Source: Bacillota bacterium (lineage in GTDB: Bacteria > Bacillota > Clostridia > Tissierellales > Peptoniphilaceae). From it: DNA of 64,000 nucleotides. The notes beneath the pieces are model-generated. The model worked only from the letters and a program-made list of their open reading frames with translations, was not told the DNA's origin and ran no database searches. Where the stretch lies: positions 1 through 64,000 of the forward strand of contig JAUNLQ010000004.1 in NCBI GenBank assembly GCA_030532225.1, written 5' to 3'. A program made the position numbers and the translations under genes. Of the stretch, positions 34,861 to 43,082 are shown one piece after another. Positions within the stretch are counted from its first letter, which is position 1; each line of letters begins with the position of its first letter.

Positions 34861-36942
34861 TTAATATTTGTAAATCTTAGTAATGTTTCCTCTATAGTCT
34901 AGTTCAACTCTTACTGTTTTTCCTTCTTTTAAGTTATTATACTCTACTTCATAATTTGACATTTCAAAAGCTTTGTTTTCGCCATTTACTTTAATAAGAA
35001 GTGTAGATGTATAATCATTTGAATAATAACCCTTGGCAATTGCCAATATTTCTCCAAGTTTTGTAACATTATAATCATTTGTGTCTATATAAATTGACTT
35101 AACTTTGCCATATACAAAGCTAACTTCTCCATTTATAGCGTAGTTGTTTCTTGATATTGTTGTAAATGCATCATTAAAGTCTGCTTTTCTGCCATTAATA
35201 TAATAGTCAACTGAGTCATTCTTCTCTAAAACAAAACTTCCGTAGCTACTTTTATTTATAGATAATGAATTATCAAAGGTATGGGAAGTAATAGTAACAA
35301 TTTCTCTATTCCTGTCAATATAATCTGCTGTAAAGATTTCAACAATCCTATCATATCTATCAAATCTTAGGTCTACTTTATCATTATATCTTAAGTTTAC
35401 ATCATTTAAAGAAATATATTCTCTGCCATTAAAGTTAAACCTACTTGCAGTTTTGAACTGATGGATTTTGTCGTAAGAGTCTTTTACTATTAAATCTGTG
35501 GCACTGAATCTATCAACAGTATATTGGGCATCCTTGTTAAGATAAAATACTATCTTTTCTACTCTATTAAAGAAGCCATCTAATCTTACATCAACAGAAT
35601 AATTTATTAAACTGTTAGTCAAATTAAGTCTATTGCCATTTTGATCTTCTACAATAACTCTTAATGGATCATAAGAAAAGTCTTCTTCTTCAATACGGCC
35701 ATATTTGTTAGTTTTTGCAAGAGTTATTATTTCTTTTCTGTTGTCTACATACTTAAATGTATATTCTCCAGATTTTTCTTTAGCAATAGTAGCTTCTTTT
35801 ACTAGGTTAAGGGTGAATTTAATTTCAAGTTCTGTGCCTCTTGACATAAATGCAAAATTACGTTCGTTATTCCCTTCTTTTGCATAGTCATATACACTTT
35901 GTACTTCCATTTCTCTACCCTTAGAGTCTTTGATTGTTAGATAATTTTTGTTGTTAGCTTTTCTAAAGCTTACAAAGGTAAATATTCCATCAACAAAGCT
36001 TCCATCAGAAGTAAACTTAATTTCTTTTGCAAGTTTGTCTGGAAGTTTTCCTGTATATACAACAGTTAAATCGGCACCCTTAAATTTTTCTAGGTCCTTA
36101 ATTGCTACAGCTTTTCCGTTTTTATCTGTAATCTTAGTGTTCTTATCTACTTCTACAGATGTGTTAGTTGTAGAATTCTTTGTGCTATAAACTAATTTTG
36201 TAGCCTTGTTTATTGTTAAAACTTCAAAAACTTGACCACTTTCAGTTTTTCTTTCTTCCATTAGGTCGTTTTTGGCTTTCCAGTCATAGGATACCTTAAC
36301 CATTTTGGCTATTTGGGCCCTAGTTACGTTTTGTTCTGGTAAGAAATATCCGTCAACTCCATCTTTATGAAGAACGCCAGTATCAATTAAGGCTGCAATA
36401 AGAGGTCTGAAGTTTTCTGGAATAGCTTTATAATCCTTATAAGTTAAGGTATAAATTGTTTTTTCTTTTAAGCCTAAGGCTCTTGCCATCATCATTGAAA
36501 CAGTGATTCTTGATGCATATACTTTTGTTCCATCTTTTAGCATGCCATTTTTGTGAGCTTTTTCCAGGTCAGTTTTTGTAACAACACCTCTTTCCAAGGC
36601 ATAGGCTACTCTTTCTTCTCCCCAACTTATGTCAGGTAATGTAGTATTTATATAAGCCTTGTGTTTAGCAAGGGCAGCGTTTACATCACTTGGGTCTGGA
36701 GCCATAATTCCATGTAAAAGGGAAATTGTTTCTAAAGTTGTAACATTTCCATTAGGTCTATAGGTCCCGTCAGGATATCCATTAATAATGCCTTTATTGG
36801 CTAAATCCAAAATATAATCATTAGCCCAAGCTGTGTTTTCAGTTTTTGAAAGGTCTGTAAAGCTTACAGCCATTACTCCACTTGCTTGTGCTAACATTAC
36901 AAGACAAAGTAGTAAGACTAATATTTTTTTATTCTTTAACAT
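34861..36942 (-). CDS. S-layer homology (SLH) domain surface protein
   Basis: A 693-residue exported protein. A signal peptide (Lys-rich start, hydrophobic core ILVLLLCLVMLAQASG, likely cut near MAVS at about 25) precedes three SLH repeats: about 27-90 (WANDYILDLANKGIINGYPDGTYRP), 95-160 and 165-225 (YFLPEQNVTRAQIAKMV). SLH domains bind pyruvylated secondary wall polymer, so the protein sits on the cell surface. The remaining 460 residues are beta-rich with many Asp, Asn and Tyr, and contain internally similar strands ending in DRYDRIVEIF and DYRGNITKIY; I do not recognise a catalytic domain. Relatives in this group of bacteria occur in many copies. GGAGG precedes the ATG. The only other genes nearby are on the opposite strand. 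Confidence 0.87.
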   Translation of the reverse strand: MLKNKKILVLLLCLVMLAQASGVMAVSFTDLSKTENTAWANDYILDLANKGIINGYPDGTYRPNGNVTTLETISLLHGIMAPDPSDVNAALAKHKAYINTTLPDISWGEERVAYALERGVVTKTDLEKAHKNGMLKDGTKVYASRITVSMMMARALGLKEKTIYTLTYKDYKAIPENFRPLIAALIDTGVLHKDGVDGYFLPEQNVTRAQIAKMVKVSYDWKAKNDLMEERKTESGQVFEVLTINKATKLVYSTKNSTTNTSVEVDKNTKITDKNGKAVAIKDLEKFKGADLTVVYTGKLPDKLAKEIKFTSDGSFVDGIFTFVSFRKANNKNYLTIKDSKGREMEVQSVYDYAKEGNNERNFAFMSRGTELEIKFTLNLVKEATIAKEKSGEYTFKYVDNRKEIITLAKTNKYGRIEEEDFSYDPLRVIVEDQNGNRLNLTNSLINYSVDVRLDGFFNRVEKIVFYLNKDAQYTVDRFSATDLIVKDSYDKIHQFKTASRFNFNGREYISLNDVNLRYNDKVDLRFDRYDRIVEIFTADYIDRNREIVTITSHTFDNSLSINKSSYGSFVLEKNDSVDYYINGRKADFNDAFTTISRNNYAINGEVSFVYGKVKSIYIDTNDYNVTKLGEILAIAKGYYSNDYTSTLLIKVNGENKAFEMSNYEVEYNNLKEGKTVRVELDYRGNITKIYKY

Positions 36943-36968
36943 TTTTTTCCTCCTTAATCTTTAGGAAA

Positions 36969-36977
36969 ATTATAACA
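36969..36977 (-). promoter_or_regulatory. Extended -10 promoter of the SLH protein gene
   Basis: On the minus strand TGTTATAAT lies 26 bases before the ATG and 8 to 10 bases before the AAGGAGG ribosome site. The -35 region is a poor match. Confidence 0.45.
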
Positions 36978-37070
36978 CAGCCCTTAATGCTAATAATTAC
37001 AAAAGAGTTTCATTTTTCTAAAATTTTTCTTATAATTTTGTGTAAATTTCTTGTGATTTGGCTAAAACTA

Positions 37071-37098
37071 TTGAAAATTAGCCAGTTTAGGGTATAAT
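37071..37098 (+). promoter_or_regulatory. Sigma-A promoter of the Met8-like gene
   Basis: TTGAAA (37071-37076) and a perfect TATAAT (37093-37098) are 16 bases apart. The start of the gene lies 64 bases downstream. The 220-bp divergent gap 36943-37162 holds this promoter and that of the SLH gene. Confidence 0.6.
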
Positions 37099-37162
37099 AG
37101 TTATGATATGGGTATGCTAAGCCCTTTAATATAGATATCTTTTTGAAAATGGAGTGTAAATC

Positions 37163-37930
37163 ATGAAATATTTTCCAATTAGCATTGATACTAAAGATAA
37201 AACTATTTTAGTTTTAGGCGGTGGTAGTCTTGCTACATCAAAAATAAAAATTCTTTTAAATTCTCAGTTTAAAATTTATTGTATTTCTGACGACTTTACA
37301 AAAGAATTATTAGAATTAAAGGACCAATATCAAGATAGAATCCTTTTAAAGGGAAGAATTCTTACTGAAGATTTTGTTTTCTTCGGTTATGATTATTGTG
37401 TAATTGCAACTGGAGATTCTAAACTTAACCAAGCTCTAGCTGATAGGGCTAAAAGATCTCAAATCGAATTTTATAGGGCAGATAATATTGGTGAGTCTAC
37501 TTTTAAATTTAATGATATAGTAGAAAATGGCGGTCTTAGCGTTTCCATCTTATCAGAAGGTTTAAGTGAACCAGTTCAAAAACAAATTGCAACAGATATA
37601 GAAAATGTACTTTTTAAATATGATGTTGAAAAACTTAGCCTGTTAAATTCTATTAAGACAATTTTAGTTTTAAGAAATCATCCAAACATTGGAGAAGAAA
37701 TCGAAAAACTTTCCAAGTCCAATGTTGCAGTTATAAAAAACTACCTAGACACCTTAAACAAAACTAATCCTGATATAGTAGAAGAATTTATAAATGACGG
37801 AAAAGAAAGTCTAGAAGAAAAAAATAAAAGTCCAGAAGACCAAGAAGAAAACCTAAGTCCAGAAGATGAAAAAAGTTCAGACAAGGAAGAAAGTATAAAA
37901 GAAGACCAAGAAGAAACAAAAGAAAATTAA
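37163..37930 (+). CDS. Met8/CysG_N-like NAD-dependent dehydrogenase with acidic tail
   Basis: A 255-residue protein. Residues 1 to about 200 resemble precorrin-2 dehydrogenase/sirohydrochlorin ferrochelatase (Met8, CysG N-terminal part): MKYFPISIDTKDKTILVLGGGSLATSKI is the NAD-binding strand and loop, and CVIATGDSKLNQALADRAK the block with the catalytic Asp region. The usual NVVDDPxLCDF segment is replaced by NIGESTFKFNDIV. The last 50 residues are a Glu/Asp/Ser/Lys-rich tail with repeated SPED and EDQEE units, probably disordered. The family makes sirohydrochlorin or sirohaem, but no other tetrapyrrole genes of that branch are near, so the activity is uncertain. It is preceded by GGAGTG and a good promoter. 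Confidence 0.7.
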   Translation: MKYFPISIDTKDKTILVLGGGSLATSKIKILLNSQFKIYCISDDFTKELLELKDQYQDRILLKGRILTEDFVFFGYDYCVIATGDSKLNQALADRAKRSQIEFYRADNIGESTFKFNDIVENGGLSVSILSEGLSEPVQKQIATDIENVLFKYDVEKLSLLNSIKTILVLRNHPNIGEEIEKLSKSNVAVIKNYLDTLNKTNPDIVEEFINDGKESLEEKNKSPEDQEENLSPEDEKSSDKEESIKEDQEETKEN

Positions 37931-37940
37931 GCATAAAAAT

Positions 37941-37966
37941 AGACGGATTATGGTAATCCGTCTTTT
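37941..37966. terminator. Bidirectional terminator between the Met8-like gene and pyrR
   Basis: AGACGGATTA (37941-37950) pairs perfectly with TAATCCGTCT (37953-37962, loop of two or three bases inside) with T runs on both sides (TTTTTCTA on the plus strand, TTTTTATGC on the minus strand). It serves both convergent genes. Confidence 0.88.
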
Positions 37967-37974
37967 TCTATGCC

Positions 37975-38493
37975 TTAATCTATTAAAACCTCATCTACTC
38001 CATCTACTTCTGCCAGTCTTAAGATTACTTGTTCGTCTCTAGATGTTGGAATGTTTTTTCCTATATAGTCAGGGCGAATTGGAAATTCTCTGTGGCCCCT
38101 GTCTACTAGGGCTACTAGCTGAACCCTAGATGGTCTGCCTAGTTCTACTATGGCGTCTAAGGCTGCCCTTGTAGTCCTGCCTGTAAAAATTACGTCATCT
38201 ACAATAATTACATTTTTTTCGTCTACGTCTACATCTGGCAAGTCGATTTCTTCAACTCTTTGGTCTAAATGTTTTAAGTCGTCTCTATAATTTGAGATAT
38301 CTAGTTTGTATACTGGGATTTGAATTTTTTCTATTTCAAAAATCCTCTTTTGTAATCTTTCAGCAATTTCAAAGCCCCTAGTTACTAATCCTAAAAACAC
38401 TATTTGTTTATAGTCTTCATTTCTTTCTAAAATTTCGTGGGATATTCTAGATATAGCCCTTCTCATTTCATCTTGGTTTAAAATTTTCTTCAT
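37975..38493 (-). CDS. pyrR: PyrR, pyrimidine operon attenuator/uracil phosphoribosyltransferase
   Basis: A 172-residue bifunctional protein that binds pyr mRNA in response to UMP and also makes UMP from uracil and PRPP. The PRPP loop VIIVDDVIFTGRT is present, as are SHEILERN and LVDRGHREFPI with their RNA-binding Arg/His. I start at the ATG at 38491-38493 behind AAAGGAT; a TTG five codons upstream overlaps it. It overlaps rluD by 26 bases and is last in the lspA-rluD-pyrR run seen in many Firmicutes. No pyr genes or PyrR-binding leader are in this window, so its targets lie elsewhere. Uracil released by the uridine phosphorylase could feed it. Confidence 0.93.
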   Translation of the reverse strand: MKKILNQDEMRRAISRISHEILERNEDYKQIVFLGLVTRGFEIAERLQKRIFEIEKIQIPVYKLDISNYRDDLKHLDQRVEEIDLPDVDVDEKNVIIVDDVIFTGRTTRAALDAIVELGRPSRVQLVALVDRGHREFPIRPDYIGKNIPTSRDEQVILRLAEVDGVDEVLID

Positions 38494-39376
38494 TTTTAAT
38501 CCTTTCAATAAAGTCTTTCATATAGGAGGGTTGGTCTGTTTTTATTTTTACTAAGTTGCCAGCTATAGGGTGTACAAATTCTAAGTAATAGGAATGTAGC
38601 ATTTGGCTTTGGATGCCATAGGAATTTTGTCTTCCATAGACTAAGTCTCCCACAACTGGATAACCAATTGAAGCTAAGTGGACACGAATTTGGTGGGTCC
38701 TGCCTGTTTTTAGTTCTACTTCTAAAAGGCTAAATTTTCCAAAACTTTCTATTGGTCTTACTATTGATATGGCCCTTTTGCCGTTTTTTTCGTTGACTGC
38801 CATTTTTATTCTGTCTTTTTCGTTTCTGCCAATTTTTTTGTCTATTATTATTTCTTTGTTAAGTCTTCCATGGACTAGGGCCAAGTATTTTCTTATTACT
38901 GATCCTTTGGAAAACTGGTCTATTAGTTTCTTTTCTGCTTCTTTATTTTTTGCTACTAGCAAGGCTCCACTTGTATCCTTGTCTAGCCTGTGGACTATGC
39001 CAGGCCTAACAGGGTCTAGGTCTTTTAGCTTTGGATAGGCATATATTAGTCCATTTACTAGGGTGTCTTGTTGGTCCTTGTTAGCTGGGTGGACTATGGT
39101 GTTCTTAGCCTTGTTTATTACTAAAATATCTGTGTCTTCATAGACTATTTCTAAGTCCATCTTTTTTTCTTCAAGTATAAACTCTTCTTCTATATATGAA
39201 AAAACGACTAAATCGTCTATATTCACTTTATAGCTTGATTTAATCGCCTGTCCATTTACTAATACATGACCTTGGTCTATGATTTTTTGGATTATAGACC
39301 TGGAATAGTCTAAGTGTTGTGAAAGATACTTGTCTATTCTTTGTCCTGATTTTTCTACTTTAAATTTATAGTCCAT
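38468..39376 (-). CDS. rluD: RluD/YlyB-family 23S rRNA pseudouridine synthase
   Basis: A 302-residue enzyme that isomerises uridines in 23S rRNA. It has an N-terminal S4 RNA-binding domain (GQRIDKYLSQHLDYSRSIIQKIIDQGHVLVNG) and the RluA-type catalytic domain with HRLDKDTSGALL, the catalytic Asp in HRLD, plus LKTGRTHQIRVH near the C-terminus. I take the ATG at 39374-39376 behind AAGGGAAG as start; the TTG five codons up overlaps the ribosome site. It overlaps lspA by 11 bases and pyrR by 26. Confidence 0.93.
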   Translation of the reverse strand: MDYKFKVEKSGQRIDKYLSQHLDYSRSIIQKIIDQGHVLVNGQAIKSSYKVNIDDLVVFSYIEEEFILEEKKMDLEIVYEDTDILVINKAKNTIVHPANKDQQDTLVNGLIYAYPKLKDLDPVRPGIVHRLDKDTSGALLVAKNKEAEKKLIDQFSKGSVIRKYLALVHGRLNKEIIIDKKIGRNEKDRIKMAVNEKNGKRAISIVRPIESFGKFSLLEVELKTGRTHQIRVHLASIGYPVVGDLVYGRQNSYGIQSQMLHSYYLEFVHPIAGNLVKIKTDQPSYMKDFIERIKNEENFKPR

Positions 39377-39833
39377 TTTTCTTCCCTTCAAAAAAGATAA
39401 TATAAATCATTAGGAAAAAAGCACCTAAAACTATAAAGGCATCAGCAAGATTAAAGACTGCAAAATCGTATTTGTCAAAAAATCTCATAGACACAAAGTC
39501 CACTACATAGCCTAGACGAATTCTGTCAATAAAGTTTCCAATAGTTCCTCCAAGTATTGCTCCTAGAGATATTATTATAGTTTTTGGAAGTTTTTTGTAA
39601 TTAAAAATTAAAATATAAGATATTATTGCTACTGAGATTAATGTTATTATTATAAAAAAGATTTTTCTCCCTTGTAGGATTCCAAAGGCCGCTCCCCTGT
39701 TTTCTACGTAGGCAAAGGAAAGAAAGTTGTCAATAATAATAACAGGAGGTCTTCCCTTAAGTTGACCAAGTACAATGTATTTAGTAAGTTGGTCTAAAAA
39801 AATGCATACAAGCATAAAAATTACTGCTAACAT
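39366..39833 (-). CDS. lspA: Lipoprotein signal peptidase
   Basis: A 155-residue membrane aspartic protease with four transmembrane helices that removes signal peptides from prolipoproteins such as the nucleoside-binding protein of this window. The catalytic Asp residues lie in GNFIDRIRLGYVVDF and FNLADAFIVLG; FVENRGAAFG is the family's conserved Asn/Ala loop. It overlaps rluD by 11 bases. It starts at an ATG with an A/G-rich stretch before it (GAGGAAAAT). Confidence 0.95.
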   Translation of the reverse strand: MLAVIFMLVCIFLDQLTKYIVLGQLKGRPPVIIIDNFLSFAYVENRGAAFGILQGRKIFFIIITLISVAIISYILIFNYKKLPKTIIISLGAILGGTIGNFIDRIRLGYVVDFVSMRFFDKYDFAVFNLADAFIVLGAFFLMIYIIFFEGKKNGL

Positions 39834-39850
39834 ATTTTCCTCATCTATTT

Positions 39851-40645
39851 CTAAACATCCCTTGTGGGATAAAAAATTGTCGTTTTAATTCTTCCTTTTT
39901 TAGTAAGACCATTTATTTTTTTTATTTTAAATCTTCCCTTTTTTCTTACTGATACTAGGTCCCCTTCTTCTAAGTTTTTGTGGCCCTTTTCTTCAGTGGA
40001 AAAATTCACCTTAACTAGGCCAGATGCTACTAGTTTTTGGGCTTGGCTTCTAGATAAATTGTAGGCTTCTGCCACTAGCTGATCTAGTCTTAAACTAGAT
40101 ACTATTAGGTCTTTGTCTATGCCTGCGACCTGAATTTCCCCAAGGTCAGCAAGGGGGATTTCTTGTACTTTTATATTTTCGTGTTTAACTTTGTTTAGGT
40201 TGTATAAAATAAAAGTTGAGATGTCAGTTGAGACTACAAGTTTGATTGAATCTGGAAAAAATCCTATGTCTCCAATTTTTTCTCTAACGATTCCAAGGCC
40301 TAGTAGGCTACCTAAAACATCTCTATGGTCTAAGTTTTCAATATTACCCTTAAGCTCTAAGGCTTTTAAGGGCAGGTCTTTTTCTTCATAAAAATAATAC
40401 CAACTGTAAATACTTATAATATTTCTTTCAGCATTTTCAAAGCCGCCGTCTATAGAATAGGAAATTTGGTCAAATCTATTTAAGATAGACTTGGCCGCCT
40501 CAACTAAATTAGGTTCTAAAAAATCTGTATAAGTAATACTGTGTCGGTTTATGGTTATTTCAACTAAGTCGAGTACCCTCTTCATGGCCTTCTTTTCTTT
40601 TTCGTCATGAAGATGAAGTAGGTACTCGTCTTTATTAATTTTCAT
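39851..40645 (-). CDS. ylmH: YlmH-type S4 RNA-binding protein
   Basis: A 264-residue cytoplasmic protein. The N-terminal two thirds are the YlmH domain (YTDFLEPNLVEAA near residue 40; GLGIVREKIGDIGFFPD near 117), and the C-terminal S4 domain spans about 180 to 245 (SLRLDQLVAEAYNLSRSQAQKLVASGLVKVN). In Bacillus and Streptococcus ylmH lies in the division cluster; recent work links it to rescue of stalled ribosomes. It has only three bases to sepF. Confidence 0.9.
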   Translation of the reverse strand: MKINKDEYLLHLHDEKEKKAMKRVLDLVEITINRHSITYTDFLEPNLVEAAKSILNRFDQISYSIDGGFENAERNIISIYSWYYFYEEKDLPLKALELKGNIENLDHRDVLGSLLGLGIVREKIGDIGFFPDSIKLVVSTDISTFILYNLNKVKHENIKVQEIPLADLGEIQVAGIDKDLIVSSLRLDQLVAEAYNLSRSQAQKLVASGLVKVNFSTEEKGHKNLEEGDLVSVRKKGRFKIKKINGLTKKGRIKTTIFYPTRDV

Positions 40646-40648
40646 TTT

Positions 40649-41116
40649 TTACCAAGGAAATACTCCCTTTTCTTGTAATTCAGCTTTTAGGCCATCAATT
40701 TCAATATTTGATGGAGCTAAAATAAAGATATCCCTATTTACTTTTTGAATTTTTCCGTCTAGGGCATAAAGGGCTCCATTTACAAAGTCGAAGATTTGTC
40801 TTTTTACGTTAATGTCTAGTTGTTCAAAATTAAGAACAACTGCCTTTCTAAGTCTTAGATCGTCGACTATTAATGGTGCTTCGTCATAACTTAATGGTTC
40901 GTGGATACAAATTTTCATTTGAATATTGCCACTTGAGTGAAGATTTAAAGCTGCCTTTGATTTTGACCTTGTTGTTGGTCTTTCAGCTGCTTGATAGCTA
41001 GAAGTACTTTCTTCTTCTCTACTTTCATTTGCTACATTTGTTGGTTCAGCTTCGTAAAGGTCTTCTCCTTCATCAAAATCATCACCTAATCCAAAAAAGT
41101 TTTTTATCCTTTCCAT
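40649..41116 (-). CDS. sepF: Cell division protein SepF
   Basis: A 155-residue partner of FtsZ. The N-terminal amphipathic helix (MERIKNFFGLG) anchors the protein in the membrane; a low-complexity acidic and Ser-rich linker follows (about 13-60), then the SepF core (IQMKICIHEPLSYDEAPLIVDDLRLRKAVVLNFEQLD, about 68 onward) ending in DRDIFILAP-type strands. SepF bundles FtsZ filaments and tethers the ring. AGGAGG precedes the ATG. It lies between ylmE and ylmH as in Bacillus; ylmG, divIVA and ileS are missing from this copy of the cluster. Confidence 0.93.
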   Translation of the reverse strand: MERIKNFFGLGDDFDEGEDLYEAEPTNVANESREEESTSSYQAAERPTTRSKSKAALNLHSSGNIQMKICIHEPLSYDEAPLIVDDLRLRKAVVLNFEQLDINVKRQIFDFVNGALYALDGKIQKVNRDIFILAPSNIEIDGLKAELQEKGVFPW

Positions 41117-41124
41117 ATTTCCTC

Positions 41125-41811
41125 CTAATAATTTCTTTCTCCATAAATTCCAGATCCTACACGAACTATATTAGCCCCTTCTTCTATGGCTATTTCAAAA
41201 TCATGGGTCATTCCCATTGATAAATATTCCATTTCCAGACCTGGAACTTCTTTATTATATTTATTAAAGGCATCTCTTAGAGATCCAAAATATTTTCTAA
41301 GTTCTTCTTCACTTGCATCAAAGGGAGCCATAGTCATAAAGCCCCTGATTTTAATATTGTCTAGTTTTAAAACATTATACACGAATTCTTCTAATTCTTC
41401 AAGATATACACCTGATTTACTTTCTTCCTTGGATACATTTACTTGAAGGAGACAAGGCTGGATTAGGTCTGCATTTTTGGCTCTTTTGTCTATTTCTTTG
41501 GCTAGTCTTAAGGAGTCAACAGAGTGTATGAGTTCTACTTTGCCAACTATGTCTTTTACTTTGTTTCTTTGTAGACTTCCTATAAAGTGATATTTTAGTC
41601 TGTCTCCATAGTGGTCCATTCTCTTAAGTATGTCTTGTACCTTGTTTTCTCCTACATGGCTTACTCCCCAATCTATAGACTGGTCAATAAGGTCATAGTC
41701 TATAGTCTTGGTTACTGCTAGTAGGTGAACTTGGTCTGTTCTTCCAGCTCTTTCTTTTGCTTTTTCAATTCTTTGGACAATATCTTCTAAGTTTTTCTTT
41801 ACATCTATCAT
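41125..41811 (-). CDS. ylmE: YggS/YlmE-family PLP homeostasis protein
   Basis: A 228-residue single-domain PLP-binding barrel protein. LLAVTKTIDYDLI carries the PLP Lys (near residue 35), GENKVQDILKR and HFIGSLQRNKVK follow, and SMGMTHDFEIAIEEGANIVRVGSGIYG is the phosphate-binding end. Members keep free PLP in check; loss disturbs amino acid pools. It overlaps the HlyD-like gene by four bases (ATGA). Confidence 0.94.
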   Translation of the reverse strand: MIDVKKNLEDIVQRIEKAKERAGRTDQVHLLAVTKTIDYDLIDQSIDWGVSHVGENKVQDILKRMDHYGDRLKYHFIGSLQRNKVKDIVGKVELIHSVDSLRLAKEIDKRAKNADLIQPCLLQVNVSKEESKSGVYLEELEEFVYNVLKLDNIKIRGFMTMAPFDASEEELRKYFGSLRDAFNKYNKEVPGLEMEYLSMGMTHDFEIAIEEGANIVRVGSGIYGERNY

Positions 41812-43076
41812 AGTATTTCCCCTTCCTCTATGTTTTCCGGTTCAATTATTACTTCTTCAAAAGCTGATAGGGTTCTTACTTGTTCCCCTTTTTTATTTTC
41901 AATGTTACCTTTTTGGTCACCTATATTTATTGTTGTGTCTATTTCATTTTGTACAAGTATGTCCACTGGCCTAAATTTTACTAGGCCATTTAATTCTAAG
42001 ATATAGACTCCTGCTTGGTTATTAACTTCTACTATGGACCTAGTTGGAACAACAAAGCAGTTGGACCTAGATTCAATTATAGAAACATCTAAGACTCTAT
42101 CATAGCCCAGTTCAGACAGCTTGTCCTTTAATGAAACTATTAGGACTCCCTTGCCAGGCTGGCTAATGTTTACCCTGCTAATCTTCCCTTTTAGAGAAAT
42201 CTTAGAGTTAATTAAAAGCTCTACTGTCTTATCCTTGCTATAATTTTTTAGGACAGCTGGATCTTCAACAGGTATGGCCATAGCATAGCTAAAGTTGTCT
42301 ATTATTTTGTAAAGTGGTTCTCCCATTTTTACTGAGTTTTTTTGGCCAGTATAGGAGCTTTTTGGGTTTTCCATTATATATTCATAGTCAATTTTTTCAA
42401 TGTTTTCTTGGCTATAAACTTCTTCTAGGCCATCAACCTTGTAGGATATTATTCCAGCATTTTCTGATTTATAAATTACATTATTAGTAGAAATCTCTTT
42501 TGACAGTTCGTCTCTTCTGTCTTCTAATTCTTGGTTAGATAAATTAATAAGGTCTGAAATTTCTGATATATCTACGTTTTTCTTTGTGTTTAGTTCTAAG
42601 GTTTCTATGGCTAGTAAGGTTTCTTGCATGTTTCCTTTTACCAAGGAATCTTGTATGGAATTTATAAGATTTATTTCCTTGTCTGTAATTACAAAGCTAG
42701 AGGTTGATGGATTAAGGCTTTGGTTTTTGTATTCTATAGCTGATTGAACCTTAAGAAGTTCAGTTTTTAAATCACTTGCGTCATTCATAAGGTTTAGGTT
42801 GGCAACTATATAGTCCTTGGCCACTCTTTGGCCATCTCTAACATTGTAATCTACAACTCCGTCTCCTTGGGAGGTATAGACCTTTTCTTTTAATATTAAA
42901 TAGCCCTTGCTGTCAACTTTTTCCAAGTACTCTGTTTTTATTGGTAGACTTGTGGCAATGTTTGCTGCTGTCTTCCTATTTGTAAATATGGAAAAAATAG
43001 CCAGAAGAACTAAGGGTATTAAAAGCAGGCGAAACCTTTTTAATTTATAGGTGCTTTTTCTTTTCTCTTTGTTCAA
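41808..43076 (-). CDS. HlyD-like membrane fusion protein of the ylm cluster
   Basis: A 422-residue protein with one N-terminal membrane helix (about 15-33, after a Lys/Arg-rich start) and an exported body. A biotinyl-lipoyl-like half (GDGVVDYNVRDGQRVAKDYIVANL, about 75-95), a long coiled-coil part (about 100-200) and a C-terminal beta barrel (about 250-400) follow the HlyD/adaptor layout. No ABC permease or outer-membrane partner is near. Similar proteins sit beside ylmE/sepF in many Clostridia; a role at the cell envelope or division site is likely but unproven. The start is TTG (43074-43076) with GGGGA at about eleven bases. Confidence 0.75.
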   Translation of the reverse strand: MNKEKRKSTYKLKRFRLLLIPLVLLAIFSIFTNRKTAANIATSLPIKTEYLEKVDSKGYLILKEKVYTSQGDGVVDYNVRDGQRVAKDYIVANLNLMNDASDLKTELLKVQSAIEYKNQSLNPSTSSFVITDKEINLINSIQDSLVKGNMQETLLAIETLELNTKKNVDISEISDLINLSNQELEDRRDELSKEISTNNVIYKSENAGIISYKVDGLEEVYSQENIEKIDYEYIMENPKSSYTGQKNSVKMGEPLYKIIDNFSYAMAIPVEDPAVLKNYSKDKTVELLINSKISLKGKISRVNISQPGKGVLIVSLKDKLSELGYDRVLDVSIIESRSNCFVVPTRSIVEVNNQAGVYILELNGLVKFRPVDILVQNEIDTTINIGDQKGNIENKKGEQVRTLSAFEEVIIEPENIEEGEIL

Positions 43077-43082
43077 AAAAAT

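Noticed and set aside
36882-37097. A 71-residue plus-strand open frame before the Met8-like gene
   Set aside because: It begins inside the SLH gene, covers the divergent promoters and has no coding character beyond AT-rich hydrophobic codons.
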